From Lewinellaceae bacterium (lineage in GTDB: Bacteria; Bacteroidota; Bacteroidia; Chitinophagales; Saprospiraceae): DNA of 64,000 bases. Below, in pieces: positions 8,614 through 16,120 of this stretch. Both the position numbers and the translations under genes were made by a program. The stretch lies in NCBI GenBank assembly GCA_016711435.1, contig JADJSY010000003.1, positions 186,001 to 250,000 of the forward strand, in the 5' to 3' direction. Position 1 is the first letter of the stretch. Each line of letters begins with the position of its first letter. The notes below the pieces were generated by a model. That model was given only the letters and a program-made list of their open reading frames with translations. It was not told where the DNA came from and searched no databases.

Positions 8614-11334
8614 TTATTGTTTAAAAAGTGGCAGTTTCACTTCAAATAGCGAGCCTTCACCGGGCTCGCTATCCACCCGAATTGTGCCGCCGTGTTGTTC
8701 TACAATTTTCCGGGTAATGAATAGTCCCAGTCCGGTGCCCTGCGGTTTTCCCTGGTCATGGCTGTGCAACTGGGTAAACTGCTCAAAAATCATGTCGCGC
8801 GCATGGATAGGAATACCCGCCCCGTTGTCGCGTACACCTAATAATACGTATTGATCTTTATGTTGCAGATCAATTTTGATGTTACCGGAAACGTGGTCAC
8901 AAAATTTGAGTGCATTGGACAGCAGGTTTACCACTACCTGAATCAGTTTATCCCGGTCTCCCTGCACTTGCAGCAACTCGCCGGGGGGTGGCAGGGAACA
9001 GGTGACGTGGCGTTCGGCAAACAGTTGTTGCATCCCGGCAGCTGTAGTCAGCACGATTTCGCGCAAATCGACGGAATCCACTTGTTGCAGTTGTTGTTCC
9101 GAACGCATTTTTTCAATATCGAGCACCTGGTTAATCAGTCGGCTGATCCGGTCGCTTTCATTGACGATAATTTCCAGGTATGCTTTGCGGCGCCCGGCAT
9201 CGAGCTGATCGTAATCGTCGAGGAGAATTCTGGAGAGCGCTTTAATGCTGGTGACCGGCGTGCGTAGTTCGTGGGTGACGGTTGTAATAAAATCGGCTTT
9301 AAGCCGGTCGAGCTGTTTCAGTTGTTCATTGGCGGTGGTGAGTTGGAGGGTGAGCACTTTCAATTGCTCGTTTTTGGTTTCCATAATACGGCTGTGCTGT
9401 ACAGCTTCGCGGGTTTGTTCGAGGATGCGCATCACTTCATCCAGTGTAATCTGCTCCTCTTTTGCCACACTGTCGATCACCAAACGGGCAGAGGCCGCAC
9501 CGATGGCGCCGGCGAGGTTTGTTTCCACAAAACTGATGAGATCGGCCTGTGCAATCTTTTGATTATCAAGCAAAACATTATTCGCCGTCTGGTACTCATT
9601 AAAAAGAGTCAATGCGCGGGCTTCCCCCAAAAAACGATGAAGTATGGCTTTTAAATCTCCGATTTTGGCTTCGCGTTTTAAAATATCATACTCATGTCCG
9701 CTGATGTATTTGTGAATATTTACGAATAAATCAGCCTGGGTTAGACTCAGCATGGAAGGCTGTGTGTTCACGGAAACGATAGCATAAGCCCATGCGTTCA
9801 GAAACAAACTCCAGAAGGCCGCATGGGTGATGGGATCCAGTCCGGTCATACCGAACAAGGCATAAGGTTTCAGAAAAGAGATACCGAACAATCCTTCTGA
9901 AACGAATGTATTGGAAATAATACCCGCTTGTGCCATGCTGGGCAGTGGCAGGCAAAATGCCCATATAAAAAATCCGACTATCAACCCCGTCACGGCGCCC
10001 TGGTGGGTTGCCCGTTTCCAGTATAAACCGCCAATCATCGCAGGAGCCAACTGTGCCGCCGCTGTAAAGGAAATGAGTCCGACCGAAACCAGATCGTAGG
10101 TATTCCCCAGCGATTTCTGGTACCAGTAGGCAAGAAACAACATAAGCAGGATGCTTATTCTGCGAATATCGAGCAGTCGTGCGGCGCCGTTGACCAGATC
10201 GTTGCCCCCGATGCTTCGGGTTTTTATCAGTAACGGCACCACTATATGGTTGCTGAACATGATACTCAGGGCTGTCGCTTCCACCACTACCATGCTGGTG
10301 GCTGCCGAAAACCCACCAATAAAGGCTGCAAGCGCCAGCCAGGCAGCACCTTTTGCCAGCGGCAGACTCAGTACATAGGTATCGGGATGAACACCCGCTT
10401 CAAACATCATTTTACCGGCCAGGGCGATGGGCAGTACAAAAATATTGATGAGCAACAAATACAGCGGAAATACCCACATCGCCTTCGGAATATGCCGCGG
10501 AGAGGTGTTCTCCACGACCGAAATATGAAACTGCCTCGGCAACAGGATAATGGCAAACAAGGACAACATCATCAAAACATTCCAGGAAAACGTTGTCACT
10601 CCGGAAGATTCAAAAGTCAGCATCCGGGCCGTGTCTTCCCGGAAAGCGGCCTGCGTAAACAGGTCATTAAAACCGTTGTAAATACCGAATGTCACAAAAA
10701 GCCCGACCGCCGTGAAGGTGACGAGTTTTATTATACTTTCAAATGCGACTGCCGCAACCAAACCTTCATGCCGCTCGTTGGGATCGAGTTTCCGGGTACC
10801 GAATATGGCTGTAAACACCGCCATTGCCACCGTTACCCAAAAACCTGCATCCAGTAAAATGGAAGCAGGCAACGGAGCAGGCCCACTACCGTAGTGCGTC
10901 AGTGTATTGATGCCGAATGTGACGGCCTTCAGTTGAATAGAAATATAAGGCACAATACCCAGCACGGCAATCACCGTGACCAATACCCCCAGAAGTGTAC
11001 TTTTCCCATAACGGGCCGAAATAAAGTCGGCAATACTGGTAATGCGCTGATGTTTGGAGATCAGGATCATTTTACGCAACAGAACATACCATAATGGCGC
11101 CAGCAAGGTTGGGCCAAGGTATACTCCCAGGAAACTCAGTCCTCCCGTTGTTGCGCGGCCTACTGAACCGAAAAAAGTCCAGGCCGTACAATAGACAGCT
11201 AGAGAAAGCGCATAAATATACGGGTTATTGACTACGCTGACACCGCGCTCGGCGCGTTTGTCGACCCACCATGCAATCAAAAACAACAGTGTAATATAGG
11301 CCAGAGAACAGCCGATGACAAGGCTTAATCCCAT
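8614..11334 (-). CDS. Sodium:solute symporter-STAC-histidine kinase fusion
   Basis: 906 residues. About residues 1-500 form a sodium/solute symporter (SSS) domain with some 12-13 membrane helices ('SVGRATTGGLSFLGVYLGP', 'GGFSAATSMVVVEATALS'). A STAC-type linker follows around 530-640 ('LFVNIHKYISGHEYDILKR', 'ISFVETNLAGAIGAASARL'), then a short coiled coil and the kinase core with His688 in 'THELRTP', N box 'NLLSNALKF', G1 'DNGAGIP' and G2 'GTGLGLFITRKIV'. Such SLC5-STAC-kinases (CrbS family) couple solute binding or uptake to phosphorylation. In Vibrio and Pseudomonas CrbS controls acs. The acs and prpE genes downstream make acetate or propionate a likely signal here; that is inference. Confidence 0.93.
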   Translation of the reverse strand: MGLSLVIGCSLAYITLLFLIAWWVDKRAERGVSVVNNPYIYALSLAVYCTAWTFFGSVGRATTGGLSFLGVYLGPTLLAPLWYVLLRKMILISKHQRITSIADFISARYGKSTLLGVLVTVIAVLGIVPYISIQLKAVTFGINTLTHYGSGPAPLPASILLDAGFWVTVAMAVFTAIFGTRKLDPNERHEGLVAAVAFESIIKLVTFTAVGLFVTFGIYNGFNDLFTQAAFREDTARMLTFESSGVTTFSWNVLMMLSLFAIILLPRQFHISVVENTSPRHIPKAMWVFPLYLLLINIFVLPIALAGKMMFEAGVHPDTYVLSLPLAKGAAWLALAAFIGGFSAATSMVVVEATALSIMFSNHIVVPLLIKTRSIGGNDLVNGAARLLDIRRISILLMLFLAYWYQKSLGNTYDLVSVGLISFTAAAQLAPAMIGGLYWKRATHQGAVTGLIVGFFIWAFCLPLPSMAQAGIISNTFVSEGLFGISFLKPYALFGMTGLDPITHAAFWSLFLNAWAYAIVSVNTQPSMLSLTQADLFVNIHKYISGHEYDILKREAKIGDLKAILHRFLGEARALTLFNEYQTANNVLLDNQKIAQADLISFVETNLAGAIGAASARLVIDSVAKEEQITLDEVMRILEQTREAVQHSRIMETKNEQLKVLTLQLTTANEQLKQLDRLKADFITTVTHELRTPVTSIKALSRILLDDYDQLDAGRRKAYLEIIVNESDRISRLINQVLDIEKMRSEQQLQQVDSVDLREIVLTTAAGMQQLFAERHVTCSLPPPGELLQVQGDRDKLIQVVVNLLSNALKFCDHVSGNIKIDLQHKDQYVLLGVRDNGAGIPIHARDMIFEQFTQLHSHDQGKPQGTGLGLFITRKIVEQHGGTIRVDSEPGEGSLFEVKLPLFKQ

Positions 11335-11356
11335 AAGGTAGTAAGTTGCACTACTT

Positions 11357-11554
11357 TCATTTTATCTTTTTTTTCCGAACAACCAAACCTACAACGACTA
11401 TTAATGTCAGCCAAACAAAGAAGAAATAAAAATACAGCGCAGGCATCCCGAACCACAATTCTTTACGGTCAAAAATCTGCAAAACAGGGTGATTCAACAG
11501 TACCACAAATACCAGAACCAGAATGATTAATTGGGAACTGCGATCATCTGCCAT
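11357..11554 (-). CDS. Small two-helix membrane protein upstream of symporter-kinase
   Basis: 65 residues with two predicted membrane helices (about 8-25 and 38-58) and a basic C-terminus 'VRKKKIK'. Only 22 bases separate it from the symporter-kinase start, so they are co-transcribed. Its size and placement resemble the small DUF3311-like proteins that accompany sodium:solute symporters. I cannot assign the family with certainty. It could be an accessory subunit of the transporter domain. Confidence 0.7.
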   Translation of the reverse strand: MADDRSSQLIILVLVFVVLLNHPVLQIFDRKELWFGMPALYFYFFFVWLTLIVVVGLVVRKKKIK

Positions 11555-11669
11555 AAAAAAGAAGTGAAAAACGCAACTGAATCATGGGAGGATGGTGATG
11601 CTCATTTATCCCCGCACAAAACAGTTGCGTCATGATGGAACCAATCATTCAGAAATATAATTGCTTGAT

Positions 11670-13118
11670 TTACAGGAAAATATGTGTCTGAAGAATTAAC
11701 TCACCCTTGTATCCGGTACGTTCGATGGCATTGTTGTTTGCAGCATTTACCTTATAAACCGGACGGGTCTGGTATTCCAGCGTCAGTTTGGCATTGTGGC
11801 CGGTCACGAAATAGTTGATGCCCAGTCCGTACTGCGTGGAAGGGTCCGCCAGGCGTTCAAAATCTTTTTGTGTTACTGTTACATAAGGCATGAAAGCGGT
11901 GCCGTTTTTCAGTTTTGGCATCTGGTAGCCCGCCTGCAGATAAATGACACTACCGGTACCGATGGTGGGTTGTGCATTCCCGGCGCCCGCCCAGCTATTA
12001 GTAGTAGGCGCCGACGGGTGCAGGTTTAATATACCCAGGTTGCGGATGTAGTTGGTGCCATAATCAAAACTGTAATAAGTTGCCAATACGCTGAGCGCCG
12101 TGCCTTTTGTTTTATTCAAGGGCATATCAAGGTATACATCTGCTCCAATGGCCACTTGATTCTGGAAAATGGAATCGCGTCCGTCTCCTGTTTTGTAAAG
12201 AGACGATTTGGGGTGATTGTAGAATCCGACGCCGACGTTCAATACTTTTTTTGCGCCTAAATAGGAGCCGACATAAAACGGCAGTTTATTGCTCTCTTTA
12301 TCCCAGAACATCCAGTTGACATAACCGGCGGTAGCCCAGTTTTCGTTGATAACATTGGCGGCAACCCCGTTTTTGGCGACTGCGGCAGGGGCCGCACCAT
12401 TGGCAAAGGGTTTGTTCAGTGCCAGGCGATAATCCAGCCTGCCCAACTGCCCTTTGGCATATATCCCGAGTTGACGTGCAAACTGGTCAGTAGCTTCGAT
12501 ATTGTGCCAGTTAAAAATAGGCGCATCCAGGGTCATAAAATTCAGGGTGGAATGGCTGCTCAAACGCGATACGCCGTTGAAATAATGCAATCCGGCGCCG
12601 ACATAGAGTTTGTTTTTCAACAGCTCGTATTCTGTCCAGGCATCATGAATAAAAAGTTGTGGTTTTTTGCCCTGGTTACCCGGCGTTGTTGTCGGGTTGG
12701 GACCATTCGGAGCAGTGGCGCCGTTGATAAAACTCTGGTTATTGATCCCCCAATGGGTCAGAATCAAACAGCGCGGCGAGATTTGTGCATAGGCGAGAAA
12801 ACGGGAGCGCCGAAGCGCCAGGTCAGTGCTCCAGGCCCTGTTTGCGCCGGATGAACCGTCTACCAGGTTGCCCTGCGCATCACGGGTATCCGGGTTGTTC
12901 TGGGTAGCGGTCGCCCAGAACTGGTGCCACATAATGAATCGGACATACTTGCTTCCGTCATCATTTAATTTGAGGGTCAATGGCTTATAAGAATGGTCGG
13001 CTTTAGGTGCAGGCGTAATGGTTGCCGGCGCCGGTGTCGTGGCAGGCTGTGCATATAGTTTACAACTGAGCATAGCAATGGCCAATACGGACAGGAAGGA
13101 TGTCGTACGCATGATCAA
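11670..13118 (-). CDS. Outer-membrane porin-like protein
   Basis: 482 residues. Signal peptide 'TSFLSVLAIAMLSCKLYAQ' ends near residue 24; the start may be Met1 (13118) or Met3 (13112). A short Pro/Ala/Thr linker follows, then a long series of amphipathic strands ('YVRFIMWHQFWAT', 'ALRRSRFLAYAQIS', 'KLTLEYQTRPVYK') ending 'LILQTHIFL' with the C-terminal aromatic expected of a beta-barrel. It resembles phosphate-selective or general porins of Bacteroidota. It lies upstream of the symporter-kinase gene, separated by 115 bases, and may admit the carboxylates that the block handles, but nothing in the sequence names a substrate. Confidence 0.7.
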   Translation of the reverse strand: MIMRTTSFLSVLAIAMLSCKLYAQPATTPAPATITPAPKADHSYKPLTLKLNDDGSKYVRFIMWHQFWATATQNNPDTRDAQGNLVDGSSGANRAWSTDLALRRSRFLAYAQISPRCLILTHWGINNQSFINGATAPNGPNPTTTPGNQGKKPQLFIHDAWTEYELLKNKLYVGAGLHYFNGVSRLSSHSTLNFMTLDAPIFNWHNIEATDQFARQLGIYAKGQLGRLDYRLALNKPFANGAAPAAVAKNGVAANVINENWATAGYVNWMFWDKESNKLPFYVGSYLGAKKVLNVGVGFYNHPKSSLYKTGDGRDSIFQNQVAIGADVYLDMPLNKTKGTALSVLATYYSFDYGTNYIRNLGILNLHPSAPTTNSWAGAGNAQPTIGTGSVIYLQAGYQMPKLKNGTAFMPYVTVTQKDFERLADPSTQYGLGINYFVTGHNAKLTLEYQTRPVYKVNAANNNAIERTGYKGELILQTHIFL

Positions 13119-13474
13119 AAAATCAATTTGAAATAAGAAAAATGGGTTCGTTATTCCGCCTTAAAACAGGCATACCAATGGCTGTCCCAAAAAGCCCTTG
13201 GCAAGGCGGGAGCGTTGTTTGAAGCGTTTAGCAGAAATTAAGGGACGGACTGTTTCAGGATTTGAGGATTTAATAGGGGTTGTGTCAAGTCAGATGTTTG
13301 AAAACCTGGCTAGAATACCAAAAAAGTTTTAGCCGGGCGCTAAATTTGCAACTTTAAAAGTTGTCAAATTTTCACATTGCATTTGGCAACCATAATTTGG
13401 CGCGAAAAACTTTTTTGCTTTAGACTTTTCACACTACCCCCATTAAGTCCTCCAATCCGTAACATTCAACAAGG
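13119..13474. other. Gene-free region upstream of porin gene
   Basis: 356 bases without a supportable gene. It is AT-rich toward 13320-13430 and holds the palindrome at 13342-13371. It should contain the porin promoter on the minus strand and the end of the small membrane gene transcript. No clear terminator or promoter consensus seen. Confidence 0.5.
13342..13371. promoter_or_regulatory. AT-rich palindrome, possible operator
   Basis: Near-perfect dyad: AAATTTGCAACTTT facing AAAGTTGTCAAATTT, with one unpaired base. It has no T-tract, so it is more like a protein-binding dyad than a terminator. It is 224 bases before the porin start. Confidence 0.35.
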
Positions 13475-13732
13475 TTAAACCAGGTGTTCCGAATCGCGGG
13501 CAATCTGGTCGTATTCACCTTTCCAGGCATACCAGCCGAACAAACACAATCCGAGCATGATAGGCGTAAAAATAGGAATGATGATATACCAGAACATTTT
13601 GGTATCGAGCACCCCTTTGTTGGCTTTTGCAGCAGCGGCAATTTCGATACCGGCTTGTTGTGCCATCAGGTATATAGCGCCGACTCCCAGGAGTATCCAT
13701 AAGAAGCCGGAAAGACGTTTAAGAGAATTCAT
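13475..13732 (-). CDS. Small two-helix membrane protein linked to MHS transporter
   Basis: 85 residues from ATG at 13732 ('MNSLKRLSGFLWILLGVGA'). A longer in-frame reading to 13945 only translates the heptamer repeat and must be rejected. Two membrane helices, about residues 9-25 and 47-68, with a short loop between and a charged C-terminus. It follows the MHS transporter gene on the same strand with the array 13741-13857 between them. Possibly an accessory protein of the transporter. No family recognised with confidence. Confidence 0.75.
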   Translation of the reverse strand: MNSLKRLSGFLWILLGVGAIYLMAQQAGIEIAAAAKANKGVLDTKMFWYIIIPIFTPIMLGLCLFGWYAWKGEYDQIARDSEHLV

Positions 13733-13740
13733 GATTGTAT

Positions 13741-13857
13741 ATGAGTGGTTGAGTGGTTGAAAATGTGGAGACTTCGCACTGTTGACTTCGCACTGTCGAC
13801 TTCGCACTTCGCACTGTGTCGACTTCGCACTTCGCACTGTTGACTTCGCACTATCTC
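13741..13857. repeat. Single-orientation heptamer array, family F
   Basis: Tandem ACTTCGC units interspersed with ACTGTTG and ACTGTCG between 13770 and 13857, reaching to within a few bases of the MHS transporter stop. On the coding (minus) strand this reads AGTGCGA after the stop. TGAGTGGT units at 13741-13760 give a C/A-rich leader before the small membrane gene. No opposite arm, so it is half of the palindromes elsewhere. Confidence 0.8.
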
Positions 13858-15408
13858 CTAATCCATCACGTTTTCGTCGTTTTTGGAAGGCAGGAATAAC
13901 ATACCTAACACAAAACAGACAGAAGCAATCAGTATGGGATACCAAAGACCGACATACGGGTCGCCACCAGGGTTATCCGTCGTTTTACTCGCATCCACCA
14001 AACGTGTCGCAATAAATGGCGTCAGACCACCGAAAATACCGTTACCGATATGGTAGGGAAGCGACATGGAGGTGTAACGGATACGGGTAGGAAACAACTC
14101 AACAAGAAAAGCCGCTATCGGACCGTACACCATCGTCACATACAGAATCTGGATAAAGACAAAAAGTGTCATCATCCAAAAACCAAAGGAGGACAACCAG
14201 AACGTTTTGGTTGTTTCGGCTTTTGGAACAGGTTTGGATTTGTCTGCCAGGACTGTTTCCTTTTTCACCGTTTTCATGGAACTGCCATCGGTGAATGCTT
14301 TCACAGTTGTTGTAGTAATCGTGGAATCGCCACTGGCAGCCACGGCTACGGCTTTTGACACCGAACTGTTTTCGGCAATTTCCGTTTTGGCCTTCGGGTC
14401 GGCCAGGTTGTACATCGCCTTGTAGATAGGCCGATAAGTCAGTATGGCCAGGAGTAAACCGCCCATCATAATCGTTTTGCGGCCAATTTTATCGGACCAG
14501 GCGCCAAAAACCAGGAAGAAAGGAGTGACAGCCAGAATAGCGATACACAGCAGATAACGCACCTGCTCAAATTCAACTGATAGTGTACGTTCTATAAATG
14601 TCTGTGCATAAAACTGGCCTGTATACCATACCACACCCTGCCCCATGACCGCAGCAAAAAGCGCCAGCAATACCATTTTCAGATTGGTTTTATGTGCAAA
14701 TGACTCTTTAAGCGGGTTCGTGGATATTTTCCCCTCTTTTTTAATTTTGGCAAACAAAGGCGATTCAGCCATGCGCAGGCGGATGTAAACGGAAATCGCG
14801 ATCAGGAAAATGGATACGATAAACGGAAGACGCCAGCCCCAGTCGTTAAATGCCTCTACCCCCAACACTTTCCGGGTAGTCAGAATTACACCCAAGGAAA
14901 GGAAGAAGCCCAGGGTGGCTGTCGTCTGAATGTAGGCCGTATAATAACCTCGCCTGCTGGCGGGCGAGTGCTCTGCCACATACGTTGCAGCACCCCCGTA
15001 TTCACCTCCCAGAGCAAGACCCTGAACAAAGCGCAGCAACAGGATCAAAACAGGCGCCCACATACCAATGGTGGCGTATCCGGGTATCAAACCGATGGCA
15101 AACGTAGAGCCGCCCATCAATAACAGGGTAAGCAAAAAAGTGTATTTACGGCCGATCAGGTCGCCGATGCGGCCAAAAACCAGCGCGCCGAACGGACGAA
15201 CGACAAAACCTGCAGCAAAGGTTGCCAAAGCGGCCAAAAACGCGGCTGTAGGATTATCCTGTGGGAAAAACTGCTTGGCAATGGTCGTCGCCATCGCTCC
15301 GTAAATGTAAAAATCGTACCACTCGATCAGGGTACCTACCGAAGAAGCCATGATTACTTTCATCAGCCCCTGCGTACCGGCAGCATCTTGTGTAGAGGTG
15401 TTGCTCAT
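13858..15408 (-). CDS. MFS transporter, metabolite:H+ symporter (MHS) family
   Basis: 516 residues, twelve predicted helices. 'GTLIEWYDFYIYG' at the N-terminus and 'RPFGALVFGRIGDLIGRKY' (motif A between helices 2 and 3) are the hallmarks of the MHS family (KgtP, ProP, ShiA), which carry carboxylates or compatible solutes with protons. Family members are about 430-450 residues; the extra length comes from a hydrophilic Thr/Lys-rich loop of roughly 75 residues (about 345-420, 'TITTTTVKAFTDG') between helices 8 and 9. Substrate not determinable, though the location beside the acyl-CoA synthetases suggests an organic acid. The small membrane gene lies downstream. Confidence 0.88.
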   Translation of the reverse strand: MSNTSTQDAAGTQGLMKVIMASSVGTLIEWYDFYIYGAMATTIAKQFFPQDNPTAAFLAALATFAAGFVVRPFGALVFGRIGDLIGRKYTFLLTLLLMGGSTFAIGLIPGYATIGMWAPVLILLLRFVQGLALGGEYGGAATYVAEHSPASRRGYYTAYIQTTATLGFFLSLGVILTTRKVLGVEAFNDWGWRLPFIVSIFLIAISVYIRLRMAESPLFAKIKKEGKISTNPLKESFAHKTNLKMVLLALFAAVMGQGVVWYTGQFYAQTFIERTLSVEFEQVRYLLCIAILAVTPFFLVFGAWSDKIGRKTIMMGGLLLAILTYRPIYKAMYNLADPKAKTEIAENSSVSKAVAVAASGDSTITTTTVKAFTDGSSMKTVKKETVLADKSKPVPKAETTKTFWLSSFGFWMMTLFVFIQILYVTMVYGPIAAFLVELFPTRIRYTSMSLPYHIGNGIFGGLTPFIATRLVDASKTTDNPGGDPYVGLWYPILIASVCFVLGMLFLPSKNDENVMD

Positions 15409-15593
15409 AAAGTTAGTAGACGTTTAATTTTGTATGTGAACAAAGGTGTGCTTTTTTATTCGGTATTTTTAACAACGAACAAATGTATATACACATTTAT
15501 ATACGTTGTTTATTTCATGTTGAATTTTTTTTCGGATTTTGAAATATTATTCTTTCCGGCAGGTTTTTTCACACTTTAATTTATTAAATTTTG

Positions 15594-15642
15594 AATTTAG
15601 GCCAAATGATATTCATTATTGGAATATCGTTTGGCTAAATTT
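15594..15642. promoter_or_regulatory. Long hairpin upstream of MHS transporter
   Basis: Stem of about 20 bp (AATTTAGGCCAAATGATATTC with its near complement, loop ATTATT), without a T-tract. It lies about 185 bases before the transporter start on the minus strand. It could be an operator or a leader structure. The flanking region 15409-15593 is very AT-rich and should contain the promoter. Confidence 0.45.
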
Positions 15643-15653
15643 TCAAGGGGAAT

Positions 15654-15694
15654 AAAAAACGGGGTAAAAATCTGGACATCAGATTTTTACCCCG
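15654..15694 (-). terminator. Rho-independent terminator after ArsR-type gene
   Basis: Perfect 14-bp stem (15660-15673 with 15681-15694), loop GGACATC, followed on the minus strand by six T (A-run 15654-15659). It ends the regulator transcript 60 bases after its stop. Confidence 0.9.
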
Positions 15695-15754
15695 CAGGCA
15701 ACAACTTATAATACTGCAATACAAAAAAATTCAAAACATATACTTGCTTCTACC

Positions 15755-16075
15755 TTAAATCACGCGATGTAGCACCTCCAAAATTTGAAAAAAGGCATCA
15801 TTGGTCAGTGCATAGTTGCTGTTTTTTCCATCCCTGCGCACCAGTACAACTCCCCGGTCTTTAAGAATCCGGAGGTGATGACTGGCAACGGCCTGTTCTA
15901 TACCAAGGCGTTCATAAATCTCCGTGACATTCATCGATTTACCATGATACAACATCTCCACAATGAGCAACCTGTGCGGATGTGCAATTGCGCGTAAGGT
16001 CTCTGTTGCTGTCTCAAGAAACGCAAAATCATATGGCAGTTCTGCTGGCATAAAGTTTTCGTTGGTGATGCGCAA
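15755..16075 (-). CDS. ArsR-type winged-helix transcriptional regulator
   Basis: 106 residues; the second Met (residue 9, 'MPAELPYDFAF') is an equally good start. Winged helix at about 25-95: 'LRAIAHPHRLLIVEMLYHG', recognition helix 'EQAVASHHLRILKDRGVV', wing 'VRRDGKNSNYAL'. The Cys residues of the metal-sensing ArsR/SmtB members are absent, so it is probably not a metal sensor. It begins 45 bases after the giant adhesin gene stop on the same strand and ends at its own terminator. Its target is unknown; the MHS transporter downstream is one candidate. Confidence 0.88.
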   Translation of the reverse strand: MRITNENFMPAELPYDFAFLETATETLRAIAHPHRLLIVEMLYHGKSMNVTEIYERLGIEQAVASHHLRILKDRGVVLVRRDGKNSNYALTNDAFFQILEVLHRVI

Positions 16076-16120
16076 ATGTAGACAGGTTTTGCAGTATTTA
16101 ATGATTTTTAGATAATAGAC

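Noticed and set aside
13733..13945. 71-residue extension of the small membrane protein
   Set aside because: It reads through the heptamer array and into the neighbouring transporter gene.
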